Assembly (NCBI GenBank): GCA_905221615.1
Contig: CAJNDT010004713.1
Location: forward strand, 400,001 to 464,000
From: Symbiodinium sp. CCMP2592
Lineage: Eukaryota > Sar > Dinophyceae > Suessiales > Symbiodiniaceae
DNA: 64,000 nt
Direction of reading: 5' to 3'
Under the pieces are notes generated by a model that was not told the origin of the DNA, did no database searches, and saw only the letters and a program-made list of their open reading frames with translations. This document shows, piece by piece, positions 53,696-64,000 of this stretch (its first letter is position 1; each line of letters starts with the position of its first letter). Both the position numbers and the translations under genes were made by a program.

Positions 53696-53925
53696 TCGCC
53701 GGTGACAGTAACACTCCTACTCTGACTCCGACTCCCACTCCCGTCCTGCGGCTCCTCCTATACTCCTACGCCTACTCCTACTCCACTCCTACTCCTCCTA
53801 CAACTACTACCACTACGTAGGACTAGGCTAGGGTCAGGAGTAGAACTAGGACGAGGACCAGGACCGGAACGAGGAGTAGGAGAAAGAGTATGACAGGGGT
53901 AGGTTCAGGGTGGGGGTCGGGTCAG

Positions 53926-53938
53926 CAGTGGTAGTAGC

Positions 53939-53982
<44 letters not shown>

Positions 53983-54080
53983 TGGTAGTGGTAGTGGTAG
54001 TGGTAGTGGTAGTGGTAGTGGTAGTGGTAGTGGTAGTGGCAGTGGCAGTGGCAGTGGCAGTGGCAGTGGTAGTGGTAGTG

Positions 54081-54135
<55 letters not shown>

Positions 54136-54326
54136 GAGTAGCCAGGAGTAGCACTAGTGGCAGGAGTGGTAGGAGTGGTGGGAGTTGTGGGGGTTGTAGA
54201 TGTAGTAGGAGTAGTAGGAGTAGCAGGAGTAGCAGGAGTAGTATGAGTATTGGGGGTCGTGGGAGTAGTAGGAGCAGTAGGAGTAGGTCGTAGTAGTCGT
54301 AGTAGTAGTAGTAGTAGTAGCACACT
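53926..54326 (+). repeat. TAG, TGGTAG and TGGCAG array
   Basis: About 400 bases, ordered as (TAG)n, (TGGTAG)n, (TGGCAG)n, (TGGTAG)n, (TAG)n, an eroded GGAGTAG part and a final (TAG)n. The near-symmetrical order suggests expansion from the middle. Confidence 0.95.
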
Positions 54327-56969
54327 ACTACCACCCTAAAGCCGAAATCAAAGGCTTCAATCGTCGGCAGCCAAGGCTCACTGTCTCTCGCAACAGCTTT
54401 GGCTGAGAGGGAAGTTGGTCAGATGCCTCGACAAGCGACAAGCGAGGCCGAAGCCTGAAAATCAAGAACAAGGGCTCATAACACTTTGCGCTGTTTTTTC
54501 ATGATCTTCATGATCAAGGAGCATTGAGGTTGGAGCCTGAAGATCCGCAGTAATAATTTTCACTGTCGAAATTTCCGATTTTGGTTTGTTTGGGATCGAG
54601 TGGAGCTCATTAGGGTTGACTTGGAAGAATCTGTAAATGGTTTATCACCCATGGACTTAGTGTTCCGCCTTTGCCAACAGTCGCTGGGCGATGCAACAAT
54701 ACAGGATGATACGGTCTTCAGCTTTGGATAGAACTTCGACCCGAAACCTACCTGAAAAGCACAAAACAGGACCGAACCCGAAGTTGCCCCGCTAAACATC
54801 TTTTCCAAGGCGCCTTCCGCTTCGGCGGGCGTCGTGCATCCTGCAATTGAGCAGCTTCGGTACGGAGATTCATGGCTCCTGAAACTCTGGGACTGCAATT
54901 GGAGGGCCCGTATACTACATCCTGGCCCTGTAGCACCAACGCCATGCGACCCCCCATCTGTAGCGAGCCATGCTGCAAACAACGGGAGCCCGTCACCCGC
55001 ATCCAAAGCTTAAAACACCTTTGTGTCCGTCAGAATGGCAATCCTAGTCTTTGCAGACCGGCTGAGGTTTTTGTAGCTTTCTGTGTGTTTGATCTTTAGG
55101 TTTGAGGATTTGACCTCGATCTTGCTCTTAGCGCAAGGTACCGAATCCGATCCCCAGATACTGACACTCCGCAAGCCAAGAGGCAAGGAAACCTAGATCC
55201 AGGCTGTCATGCTCGGGATTAGGGATTGTAGAATCCCAGCCTCGGCAAAGGGCACGGCGGGGCCACCTCCTGGGCTTGAACCCTGCCCGGAACCCCACAA
55301 ACCTAGGAAATCCGATCAGGTGCACAGGGGACGGTGACGGGAGCTCCGGGTCTCCATGTAGTCAAGTAGCTTTTGGCTAGCTTTGGCCACAAGGATCCAA
55401 GACTGGATACAACAACCGACTGCAAGATCCTGAAATTCCCGTGGCGCAGCGTTTGAGGTTCACGTGTAGCCTGCACATCTCACGATCAACGCCACATGAG
55501 TTCCTTCGGCTCGAACAGAACTGAGCACAAGCCTGAATCCCGCAAGCCAATGCCGTTCAGCCTGTAAACGTCCATTCAACCTCGAGGACTCGAATCTTGT
55601 GTGGCCCTCTTATACCTGAAGCAACTGACCAAAGTGGCAAAACCCATTCTTGAGTCCCAAGATGTGACGACGAGCATAATGCCTTGAATGATTGATTCAT
55701 GGACGATGCTGACATCTTCTTGGAATCTTCTAAACTCCTAACCCTGTTCCTGACAGCCAGCTGAACGACTGATGAGGTCTGCACAGAGCCTCGAGAGGCT
55801 GGGAACAAGAAGAGGGATTCAGAACCGTTCTCAAGTCATCGAGCGAAGACTTGCGAAGCACAAACCCTCCACTGCTGCACCTGCCAGTCTGCCAGTCACG
55901 CCAAGAGGCTTCTGGGTGGGACGAATAAGGAATTTCGCAGAGATCCTCGAGGAAGGGATGAGGCATGATGATTCGATTTTGTTGAATTGAAGTGGGGCGT
56001 TTCGTCCTGCAAAGGTCAAAAGCAGGACAGGCTGCCAAAGGGAGGAGCTAGATTCAAATTTGGCTCGGAAGCGGCCAGAGGTTGCCGCTTGCCATTCCCC
56101 AAGCCTGACCCAACTGCTCTCCTTAGAGGGGCCACCCACCAACCCTAACCCCCCCCAAAAAAAAAATAATTGTGGCTTAAACACATTTTGACAACGGACT
56201 TGGAGGGAACCCTCCATCCACCCACCCACCCACCCACCCGCTCCCCGCTCCGCACCTCGAGCCGAGGCGGACGATGTGAAGCGCTTAGAATTACTGTCGG
56301 TCCCAGTTAGCTGAGGACTGAGGAACCAAGGTCCGGGTCTTGGGTACGGAGTTCGGAAACCCGAAAGCTGAATGCGCCCAGCACCTGGTCCCCTGGTTAA
56401 AAGGTCACAGCCTCGCGGCAGGACGACTGATGAACTTTGCACGGAGCCTTCATCGCAAGGAGCGGAATGAAGCTTGAGGGCATAGGCTTAAAGTTCGTTG
56501 GAGAATCACGGAGTGAGTAGCTAGGCTTGACGGGTCCAGAGCTCGATTCATAAAACCTCACTCAGGTTCTCCGTGCAAGGTAGACGGACTTGATTCATGA
56601 TTCATGAAGTTTCAGACAAGGTCGCCAAACGTTTTCCTCAAAACGCGCAACAGCCCCACCCCAAGACTGCTTTGGCTTTGGCATTCCCACGTTGGCCTGC
56701 CACACCTCGAAGCTTTAACTAACCCGCTTCAGGTGATCCAAAACAAACACACCTCAAATCGAACCCCAGCTAAGATGCGAAACTCGATCAGAGAAATCAA
56801 TCTGGACTGGATGCTTAAGGTTCTTATAAGCCTCTTGACACGTAGGTTCTTATGCCCAATCCATGGCGAGCCTCAATCCAAGTCCTGACTGACACCACAC
56901 TGCCATGCACGACTGGCTCCATGCAAGCTAAAGCCACCAAAGTGTAGTCGTAAACTCGATGTATCTGCC
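54327..56969. other. Unassigned sequence
   Basis: No gene recognised. A (CCCA)n run at about 56217-56239 is the only simple repeat of note. Confidence 0.4.
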
Positions 56970-57175
56970 TTTGGCCGCGGGATTCGCTCTGGGAATGGAA
57001 GCGGTCGCTGCAGTCCCAACGGAGCCTGCAACACGGCTGGGTGCGCGCCGGGGTTGAGGCTGGGTTTCGTGCCACTAGTGAGGACATTGCGCGGATGCTG
57101 TGCCATGGAGCGCCTCGGCCATTGGCCGCTGGATTGGCTTTGGGAATCGAAGCGATCGCGGCCAGAGAGCCTGTG
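56970..57175 (+). repeat. Diverged direct repeat, about 45 bases twice
   Basis: TTGGCCGCGGGATTCGCTCT... (about 56972) and TTGGCCGCTGGATTGGCTTT... (about 57122) match over some 45 bases. Their + strand translations, LAAGFALGMEAVAA and LAAGLALGIEAIAA, differ only by similar residues. They are in different surrounding frames today. Confidence 0.55.
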
Positions 57176-58117
57176 GGAATCAAACCGGAGTTGCAGCCCA
57201 GGTCTTCCGAGAGATTGACTATTGCAAATCGGTGCCTGCAGCCACCTGCCTCATGGACATTGCGCACTGCTAAACCATATGAGTTTAGATTGCCTTCAAG
57301 CCGAAGGACCCGCAATCAACCTGCACATCCGAGGCTGGAAGACACTCCTATATACTCCTTGCCCCAACCCTGTAGCCCAACTCGCAGGCCAATGACAACG
57401 GTAAGGTGGAGTACCCAAACTTTGTCGGTTAGGATATTTCTGCAGCAGTGTGCCGCCCGGTGGTGTAACCCCCCGAAGACAGACATGCAGCATCGGTAGG
57501 ACGAACATAATTTTCGAAAACTTCTTTTCTGGCCTAAATTGGAGCAACATGGAGCCCTGAAGCTCCAGATCCAGCAAACCCCGACACATCCGAAAGATCA
57601 GAAGCTGGACTCTGCCCGCGAGCCAAACCTTTCTTCTGAAGCCCTCCATCCTAAACTGGCATGGTCCCGAGCCTTCCTTGGCAGCATCTGCCCTGCAGGA
57701 CAACAGGACAATGCTACACAGTGTTGCACAAGGCCTTGCAGATCTCAGGCGAATTTCTACCCAGTCGCAACGGGTCGCAGGCAGAAAGTTATGCACCACT
57801 TTCGGTTTTGTGTGTGGTATGGTGTGGTCCGAGCTCAGGGGGTAATGAAGCTCTTCGTTCTGCTGAGATATCTTGGTGAATGCTTGCATAACCATCTCCG
57901 ACGAGCTTTTCAAAACACTGTAAGCCCAAAATCCGAAGATTCGCCATGCACCTCCCAAATTTCCGAGCTCCGGTGAGACCTATAGAACCAGTACACTCTG
58001 AACCGCATGTAGGTAGAAGTTGGCAAAGAATTGAACAAAACTCCAAGCCCCTTCCGAAGCCGAAAATCCCGAAACCTGAACCCAAAGCCAAAGCCTTCCA
58101 ACCCTTGCAAATAACAT
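57176..58117. other. Unassigned sequence
   Basis: No recognisable gene. A 220-codon - strand frame (57296-57958) carries no motif I know. Confidence 0.35.
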
Positions 58118-58217
58118 GAGGGCTTCCGAAAAGAGGGGATCCTAATATAGTGCCCTAAGTAGTAGAATCCTTATTCCCCAAAAGACGGTACAGTACCCCT
58201 TAATACAGGAAGCTCCC
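58118..58217. mobile_element. Palindromic family E, copy on contig 2
   Basis: GGGCTTCCGAAAAGAGGGGAT at the left, AGTAGAATCCTTATTCCCC in the middle and GGAAGCTCCC at the right match the copies at 16430, 21487 and 24429. This supports a common genome for both contigs. Confidence 0.55.
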
Positions 58218-59545
58218 ACAAGGCTACGAGCCTTCGCTTGAAGAATTGGCATGCAGCCGCAGCTCCCACTGGGCCGTTGGGCGCCTCGGAATAATTGGAA
58301 TAGGGTTTTGGGGGACATTATACCATAGATATAATGAGGAACCTCCAAAATAGTATAGGTTCATCAAGCTTGCTATACTGGTGCTGGCGGTATTGAAATA
58401 GCTGCACCTATACAAACAAGATCCACTGATTAAGACCTCCGTCGCTACCTAGCAAAGAAGATGTAGCAGTAGCATTGGTGCTGACAATGGCAAGTCTTGG
58501 TGCTGACAATGGCAAATCTTATGATCGCCGTACAAGTAAACATACCCTAAACATATTGCTATTGATAACAAAAGCCCAAACCGTTATCATTAGCAATTAT
58601 CATGTTGCACACAGACTAATATGGACGAGTGACCCTTCACGTCCAGTAAACCTGAACCGTCCAAAACATCAATCCCAAAATTCACAAAACAATCAAGGCT
58701 GCAGAGACTTGCTGCTTCGACGGACCAAACACTGACCAGCAAACACCAACCCCAAAGCAGGTAATTGTTGCACCGTACGCACTGAACAAACAAATAAACC
58801 TCTGAACGAGCGACTCTTTGGCACCGTTTCTTGGGAAACTTGGGGGCGGCACCCTTCTCGGCACAGCAGGAGGGATAGAAGTCCTTTTTTGCGCAGCGTT
58901 GATTCGGACTCCAGATTCCCCAGTGCCAAACTGCGAAGAAACACTATCATTCAGGACGTCACCACTCGCAACTCCATGAGAAAGCGAAGCCCCTCTGCAA
59001 AGAGACGACAAAATGCAAGAAGCTCTGTCTCTGTTGAGATGCTTTTGCGGGTCTGGGCTGATTTAACGTCTCTGAATGCGGTTGTAAGCGGATGTGTGTG
59101 GGACATGGTCATACCGAGGGATCAGCTAGCATCATAGAACCCTGCACGGCAAAGATTTCAGGATTGAAGATTGCATGAAGCTCTGCAGCAGATTGCTTCA
59201 GTTTCGACCGGTTGAGCAATCCTGACTCTCCATGATGGAACAGAAGTTAATACTGCGCAGCCACCGCAACACACATGACAGCCTGCTTCCCTAGCTGCTG
59301 GGATCTACGCACTCCTGCCGTGCACCTCTGGGGGCTGCAGACGAAAGCGATGTCTCCACAGGCCAAAGGCTCACTGCTGATTATCTCAACAACGAAATTT
59401 GCACCCTCTCCTCGGCTGGGGTGCAAACGAGGCATGTTCCAAAGACAGCTCCTCCTCTGCGCAGCATGAAGGTTTTGATGCTTTGCCAAATGAAGTGCGG
59501 CGAAAACAGCAAAGCAAATCTCAAGTCATCTGCAGAACAATTCAG
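58218..59545. other. Unassigned sequence
   Basis: Nothing recognised on either strand. Confidence 0.4.
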
Positions 59546-59810
59546 CCGGCGACATCACCGAGAGCCCCGACGAAAACCTGTTGCAACATCCCCAGACAGA
59601 ATCGGCCTCCTCAGGAGGTGGCTCGCCGTCTTCGCCCAACACCTCCTCACCCAGTTCCCTTTCCTCTTCTTGGAACTCCTCAGCTTCCCACGGCTGGTCT
59701 TCAACCTCACCCGGAAGTTCCTCAGTCTCGTCTTGGCATAGCTCGAATGCCTCCCCCGGCTCTTCCCCCCAAGCATCACCCTCCGCCGTCGCTTCTGCGG
59801 AGTCCTGAGA
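59546..59810 (-). other. Possible acidic low-complexity exon
   Basis: The - strand frame gives a Glu/Gly/Pro-rich peptide (for example EEFQEEERELGEEVLGEDGE) and the + strand gives a Ser/Pro-rich one over the same bases. Both are long for this region, and codon composition does not decide between them. It may be an exon of a disordered protein or just biased sequence. Confidence 0.25.
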
Positions 59811-61907
59811 GGAAAGCAAGGCATGTGGTTGCTGGCCTGGAGTTCAAAGTTGCAGCAACATGTCTGCAGGTGTTGACGCGCAGGTGCCTTCGAAGATGCA
59901 AGCCCCACAAGCCAAACCCATACTCAGGCCCAAGCTGACTCGAACCCTGAAAAACGTGAAGCCTACCAGCTCTCTAGTGGCGGTGTGGGAAGTGGCTTGC
60001 CGTAGCTGCGACCGAAGCTCGTCCGCACGAGCATACATGCTTGGGGGAAACATTTCGGAGTTGTGGCTTGCCAATGTGCTCTGGCACTCGAAAACCGAAC
60101 CGTAAGCTTGCATTGTTGGCTTTGGTGTGTCGAGCGAGCGCCCCCACCAAACGCTCACAATTGCCACCGCACACAATTGCCGGAGCTGGTTCAGAGCTGA
60201 GGGTCCTCTCACGCCCACAAAACTAAAGCTGACTTAATCATGTGATGCCTGCACAGACGTCCAAGCCACCAAACGACAAAGCAGCAACCCCGAAGTTCAA
60301 CATGCAGCTGATGAGCTTCGACACGATGTGTGTGTGTGTGTGCTACTCCAGCAGCTCAATAGCTACAACAGCGCAACACTAAACGTTCAACAGGTTGAAG
60401 ATTAAACAACGAATTTGAACGCAACAGTTTTCGAACGAATGCTGCTCATGAAGTTCCACAATTGCGACTGACTGAAGTGTTTCAGCGCTGCCGATCACAG
60501 CAAACGCTGAGCTTGCTATCTTCAACTTCGAAACTTTTCAAGCTATTCGAGGTGGTTTAAGCTGCTTGATTCACTCATCGCGAACTCTGCTGGCAGCAAC
60601 CTCCCATGTTTCTAAATTGACTCGGCCTGCCTGAACCTCATTCAGCAGCCGATGCGTTTCAGGTACTCTTTGATCGCTCGGCGATGATTGCCGACCTTTG
60701 GAACACAGCTGCCAATGCCCGGAGTACTTGATGTTTTGAAGCCTCTCCACCGACCTAACCGTTTGCCCTTGGGCCGAGGGGAGACAGCAAGATTCTCCAA
60801 CTGCATCTTGAAGGCGAAGTCACCAGCCCACATACCAACAGCTCGGCATTAACTCCTGCTAACTTGGTGCTTTAAGCGAGGCTCTCGCTCGCGAGATCAG
60901 AACCGTGACCAAGACAGTCATGAGACAGGTGAAAATGGGACTCTTGAATACTGACTGGACAAAACACAAATGCAGCAGATCCAATGTGACCGATTGTGTC
61001 TTGCCAATTAGCCAATTTGTGATGTCAACTTCCCGGAGTATACAAAGCGGCAGTCCCCGCAAAGCTCAGTACTAACGCGAAAGTCTGTGCAACGGCTGTG
61101 CCACTCGGACACAAGCCTGCAGCTGAAAGAGTCGCCCTCAGCAACGTCAACATTAAAACCATCATCAGTATCGCCTCAAGTTGTCGTACTGTGCGGAAGG
61201 TCACGTTCAGTCGAAGTCTTATGACAAAGCCGCGCCTGCAAACACGAACTGGGGAATGCGAAGGCTTTTGCCAGCATTCTGGATTTCGCCAGCTTTCGCC
61301 TCAAGCACGGGCCGAAATCTTATAACGACTAGGTGAGGGCTTTATGATGAAAACTTCTAGTTATTCCACTTGGACCTTGCAGGACCCCCAGCCGAAGCTG
61401 CGGCCTCGCCTCCTTCCAGCAGGGACCACATCTCGCACACACGGGCTTGCCTGCCAACAATGCGACAGGCACCGGGGGTTGTGAAAGATGCATCGGATGC
61501 AGAGCGAACAGGGTTTGGGGAAGGTTGCAGAGAGCACATGCAGGTTGCAAGGAGGCACGTAGAAACGGCTTCCGACTGGTTTCAACTCTTTGGGGTCGGG
61601 CCTGTGTTCGACAGCCCGAAGCGTCCGATGGAGTCGAAGCTCACCATCTGCAGCTCTAGTCTGGGAACCTTTCGAGCTCTCAAAAGTTCACAAACCGACG
61701 GCTGAGAAAGCAACAAAAATTGAAAGGCATCACCAAATTTCCGAAATCCAGGATCAACAGGAAATCCAACGCTGATCATGGGAGGCGCGTGTTTCTAGAG
61801 ACTGGATTGCTGAATGTCGAAATTCAATCAGCGCTCAAAATAAAGTGACAGTAGTAATTGTAGTCATAGAAGTCATGGTGCGTAGGTAGTCTTTGGTGGT
61901 AGTCTTT
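59811..61907. other. Unassigned sequence
   Basis: No gene or repeat family recognised. A short (GT)n run lies near 60328-60342. Confidence 0.4.
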
Positions 61908-62000
61908 GGTGGTGGTGGTGGTGGTGGTGGTGGTGGTGGTGGTGGTGGTGGTGGTGGTGGTGGTGGTGGTGGTGGTGGTGGTGGTGGTGGTGGTGGTGGT
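61908..62000 (+). repeat. (GGT)31 microsatellite
   Basis: Uninterrupted GGT over 93 bases, preceded by two short GGTAGTCTTT units. Confidence 0.95.
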
Positions 62001-64000
62001 ACCGGTTCCACCTGCCTTGGCATGTCAATGCAAGACGAGAAGCGGCAACCTGAAGAAAGCCTTGAAGCTTCGACCAGAAAAAGTCCTCACTGGACTCGTC
62101 CAGCAAAGTGTAGTTGAAGTAGTGATGACCTCAGTGGGTTCCACACTGGGCAGGTGTGGTTACCACACATGCCAAGTTGTGCTAAACCTGAATGCTGATC
62201 TCAGCAGCCCGTCCCGAAGCCGCAAAGCCAAAACCCGGTTCAGGGTTTAGAGAAGATCAGGAAGATGTGGTGAGACCCCAACTGTTGATATCGTCATCAT
62301 GGTAATGCTTGCTGCCGGTGCTGCGACGACAGCGACGACTTGTACTGTTTCGACGACGACGCTCATGTGGGTGGTGAGCGTGGTGTTCTCGTGATGCTAC
62401 TATTCTCACTATGCTTCAGTACTTGGGCAAGAAGTTGACAAACCACGGAAGCAACATGAGGCGAGAGCCGCGTCAATGAAACTGTGTTCTGGCATGTCGG
62501 GTTTGGTGGTACCTGATGCATACATGCCTGAACGGAAACAGACTAGGCTTCTCTGCCGTTGGCAAGTCAGGCCCCGGCCACTTTTGTTTTTCTTTTTGCG
62601 TCCCCTGTCTGAGTCGGCTTTTTCATCGGGAACCTGGCTACAAAGAGATTGGTCAGTGTGCCACTTCAACCAATAACGACATTCAAACATGTGCAGCACA
62701 CTAACAATCGGCAGATCCAATGGACTTCGTGTCACACACCCCTACCCCCGATCTGGGCACCAGCTGAAGGCTTGCCATGAGAAAGGCGTTCATGAGATGG
62801 CTTGCGGTACCACAGACGACGTCTACTCGCCAGACTTGCCGCACTTGCCCTTGACTATACCGAAAATCATGGAATGTCAACTATGCACATGGGACAGCGA
62901 CAAGAAATGCTCGCTGAAGGGGCCTCGAAGAGTTGCACGATGCTATCAGAGCCTTTCTTGATGCTTTCGTCCTGCAGAAGTAAGTGTGTTGCCAGAATCA
63001 CGGGCGTTTCGAAAAAGCCCCAGGAAGCTGCGTGTATTCGCCTTGCATGTCAGTCAAGAAACTCTCTTTCCCGTCCCCACGAACCGTTGAGTTTTACCCT
63101 GAAGCCAAAACGAGACTGAGCCCGTTGTGCCTGCACGTGGTGGATGATTGCATTCACCTTGCAGGGCGGTTCGGCTTCCACGGGAGCGCAGCACTGGACC
63201 CGAGCCCAATCTGCGATGATGGCGACTATGATGATGGCATGGTGCTGGTGGCACTCGCAGTGCCTGTCACGATGGCCATGATAGTCGAGGTAGCTGGGAC
63301 CAGCTATGGCACAATTGGTGATGGGGCCGGTTGGGATCGTTGCAGTGCTGGCGGTGGTGTTGGGTGCTGGTGGCGGTGATGTAATGAAATTGGGCCAGTG
63401 GACAGATTCACTTAGCTCTTCAGATCCATGATCCACAGCATCTCAGTATCTCATACGGTCATCATGCTGCATACTTCGCTATGTCTCGTGACTGTTGCTG
63501 TTGTTTTTTATTTGACCTGCAATTGCTCGCTCTACTTCTTCTCCACTTATTTTAAGCAGCGCTATCAAACAAATGCATAGAGCCGATATCATCATGCAGC
63601 CCAGGCAGCATCTCGGAAGCTTGACATCGAGTCTTTCCTGGCGCAGATAGCATAATTACACGAAGCTGTCTCGTTGTTGCAGATAGAGATGATGAGCCAC
63701 TACACCATACAAATCAAAAGACAATCTACGAACAAGACTAGACCAGGAACGCAACATACAAGACAGCTTTCTGCCGAGGGTCCTCGCGTGCATTGCAAGA
63801 ACGACTGGCACGACGCTCAGCCTTGTTGCCACCTGCCGGCGGGAAACGAAGACTACGTCCGCATGGAATGGACTCTAGCATGCCGGGCTTCATCAAACTA
63901 TTGAGGAATTTCCGACTTGCAGCGCGCGGTCTTGCCTCACATTATTTTGGAGTTACTGTTTGCAGGGCTCCCTTTTGCCTCCAGCTGTTGCACAGTTTTG
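62001..64000. other. Unassigned sequence
   Basis: Only eroded GAT/GGT triplets (63210-63380) and short overlapping frames; no gene supported. Confidence 0.4.

Noticed and set aside
53846..54334. Long frames on both strands (over 120 codons).
   Set aside because: Pure trinucleotide array; the peptides are homopolymer-like in every frame.

Overview
The window looks like nuclear DNA of a dinoflagellate, most likely of the Symbiodinium type. I infer this from four things: a Ty1/copia-type retroelement carrying a methyltransferase-like block, very abundant degenerate CCCTAAA-type repeats, long GGT/TAG/CTG trinucleotide tracts, and open frames that only spell low-complexity peptides. The species is not determined. 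A run of exactly 100 N (35675-35774) splits the window into two contigs of different character.

Contig 1, left end (1-11570): the 3' part of a very large Ty1/copia-type LTR retroelement on the + strand, with four long, undamaged, overlapping frames. ORF1 (open from base 2) holds a methyltransferase-like block and a proline-rich, acidic linker. ORF2 is reverse transcriptase plus RNase H. ORF3 (1798 codons) combines a region resembling Tpt1/KptA RNA 2'-phosphotransferase, an eight-cysteine zinc module and a DNase I-like (EEP) nuclease fold. ORF4 is a basic, zinc-knuckle and coiled-coil protein. Each frame lies -1 relative to the one before. ORF3 and ORF4 meet at a TAATG stop-start, and a 20-base purine-rich signal near the 3' LTR has a 19/20 copy at the head of ORF3. 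Gag, protease, integrase and the 5' LTR would lie upstream of the window.

Contig 1, middle (11571-15450): mostly unassigned sequence, with a G/C hairpin cluster, a degenerate tandem repeat and a decayed copia integrase on the - strand. Contig 1, right (15450-34300): about 19 kb of interstitial CCCTAAA/TTTAGGG-like tracts in both orientations, sown with at least five families of small palindromic (MITE-like) elements, several one-off palindromes and minisatellites. I see no host gene there. At 35091-35674 the 3' end of a second copy of the same retroelement lies on the - strand and runs into the gap.

Contig 2 (35775-64000): starts with about 330 bases of AT-rich sequence. The rest is unassigned sequence with many trinucleotide tracts, one large foldback, a G-quadruplex-prone block and a set of broken coding segments on the - strand (38963-39900) that I could not identify. 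One palindrome family is shared with contig 1. No rRNA, tRNA or CRISPR array was found, and no intact host gene could be supported. Only the retroelement ORFs are convincing genes.
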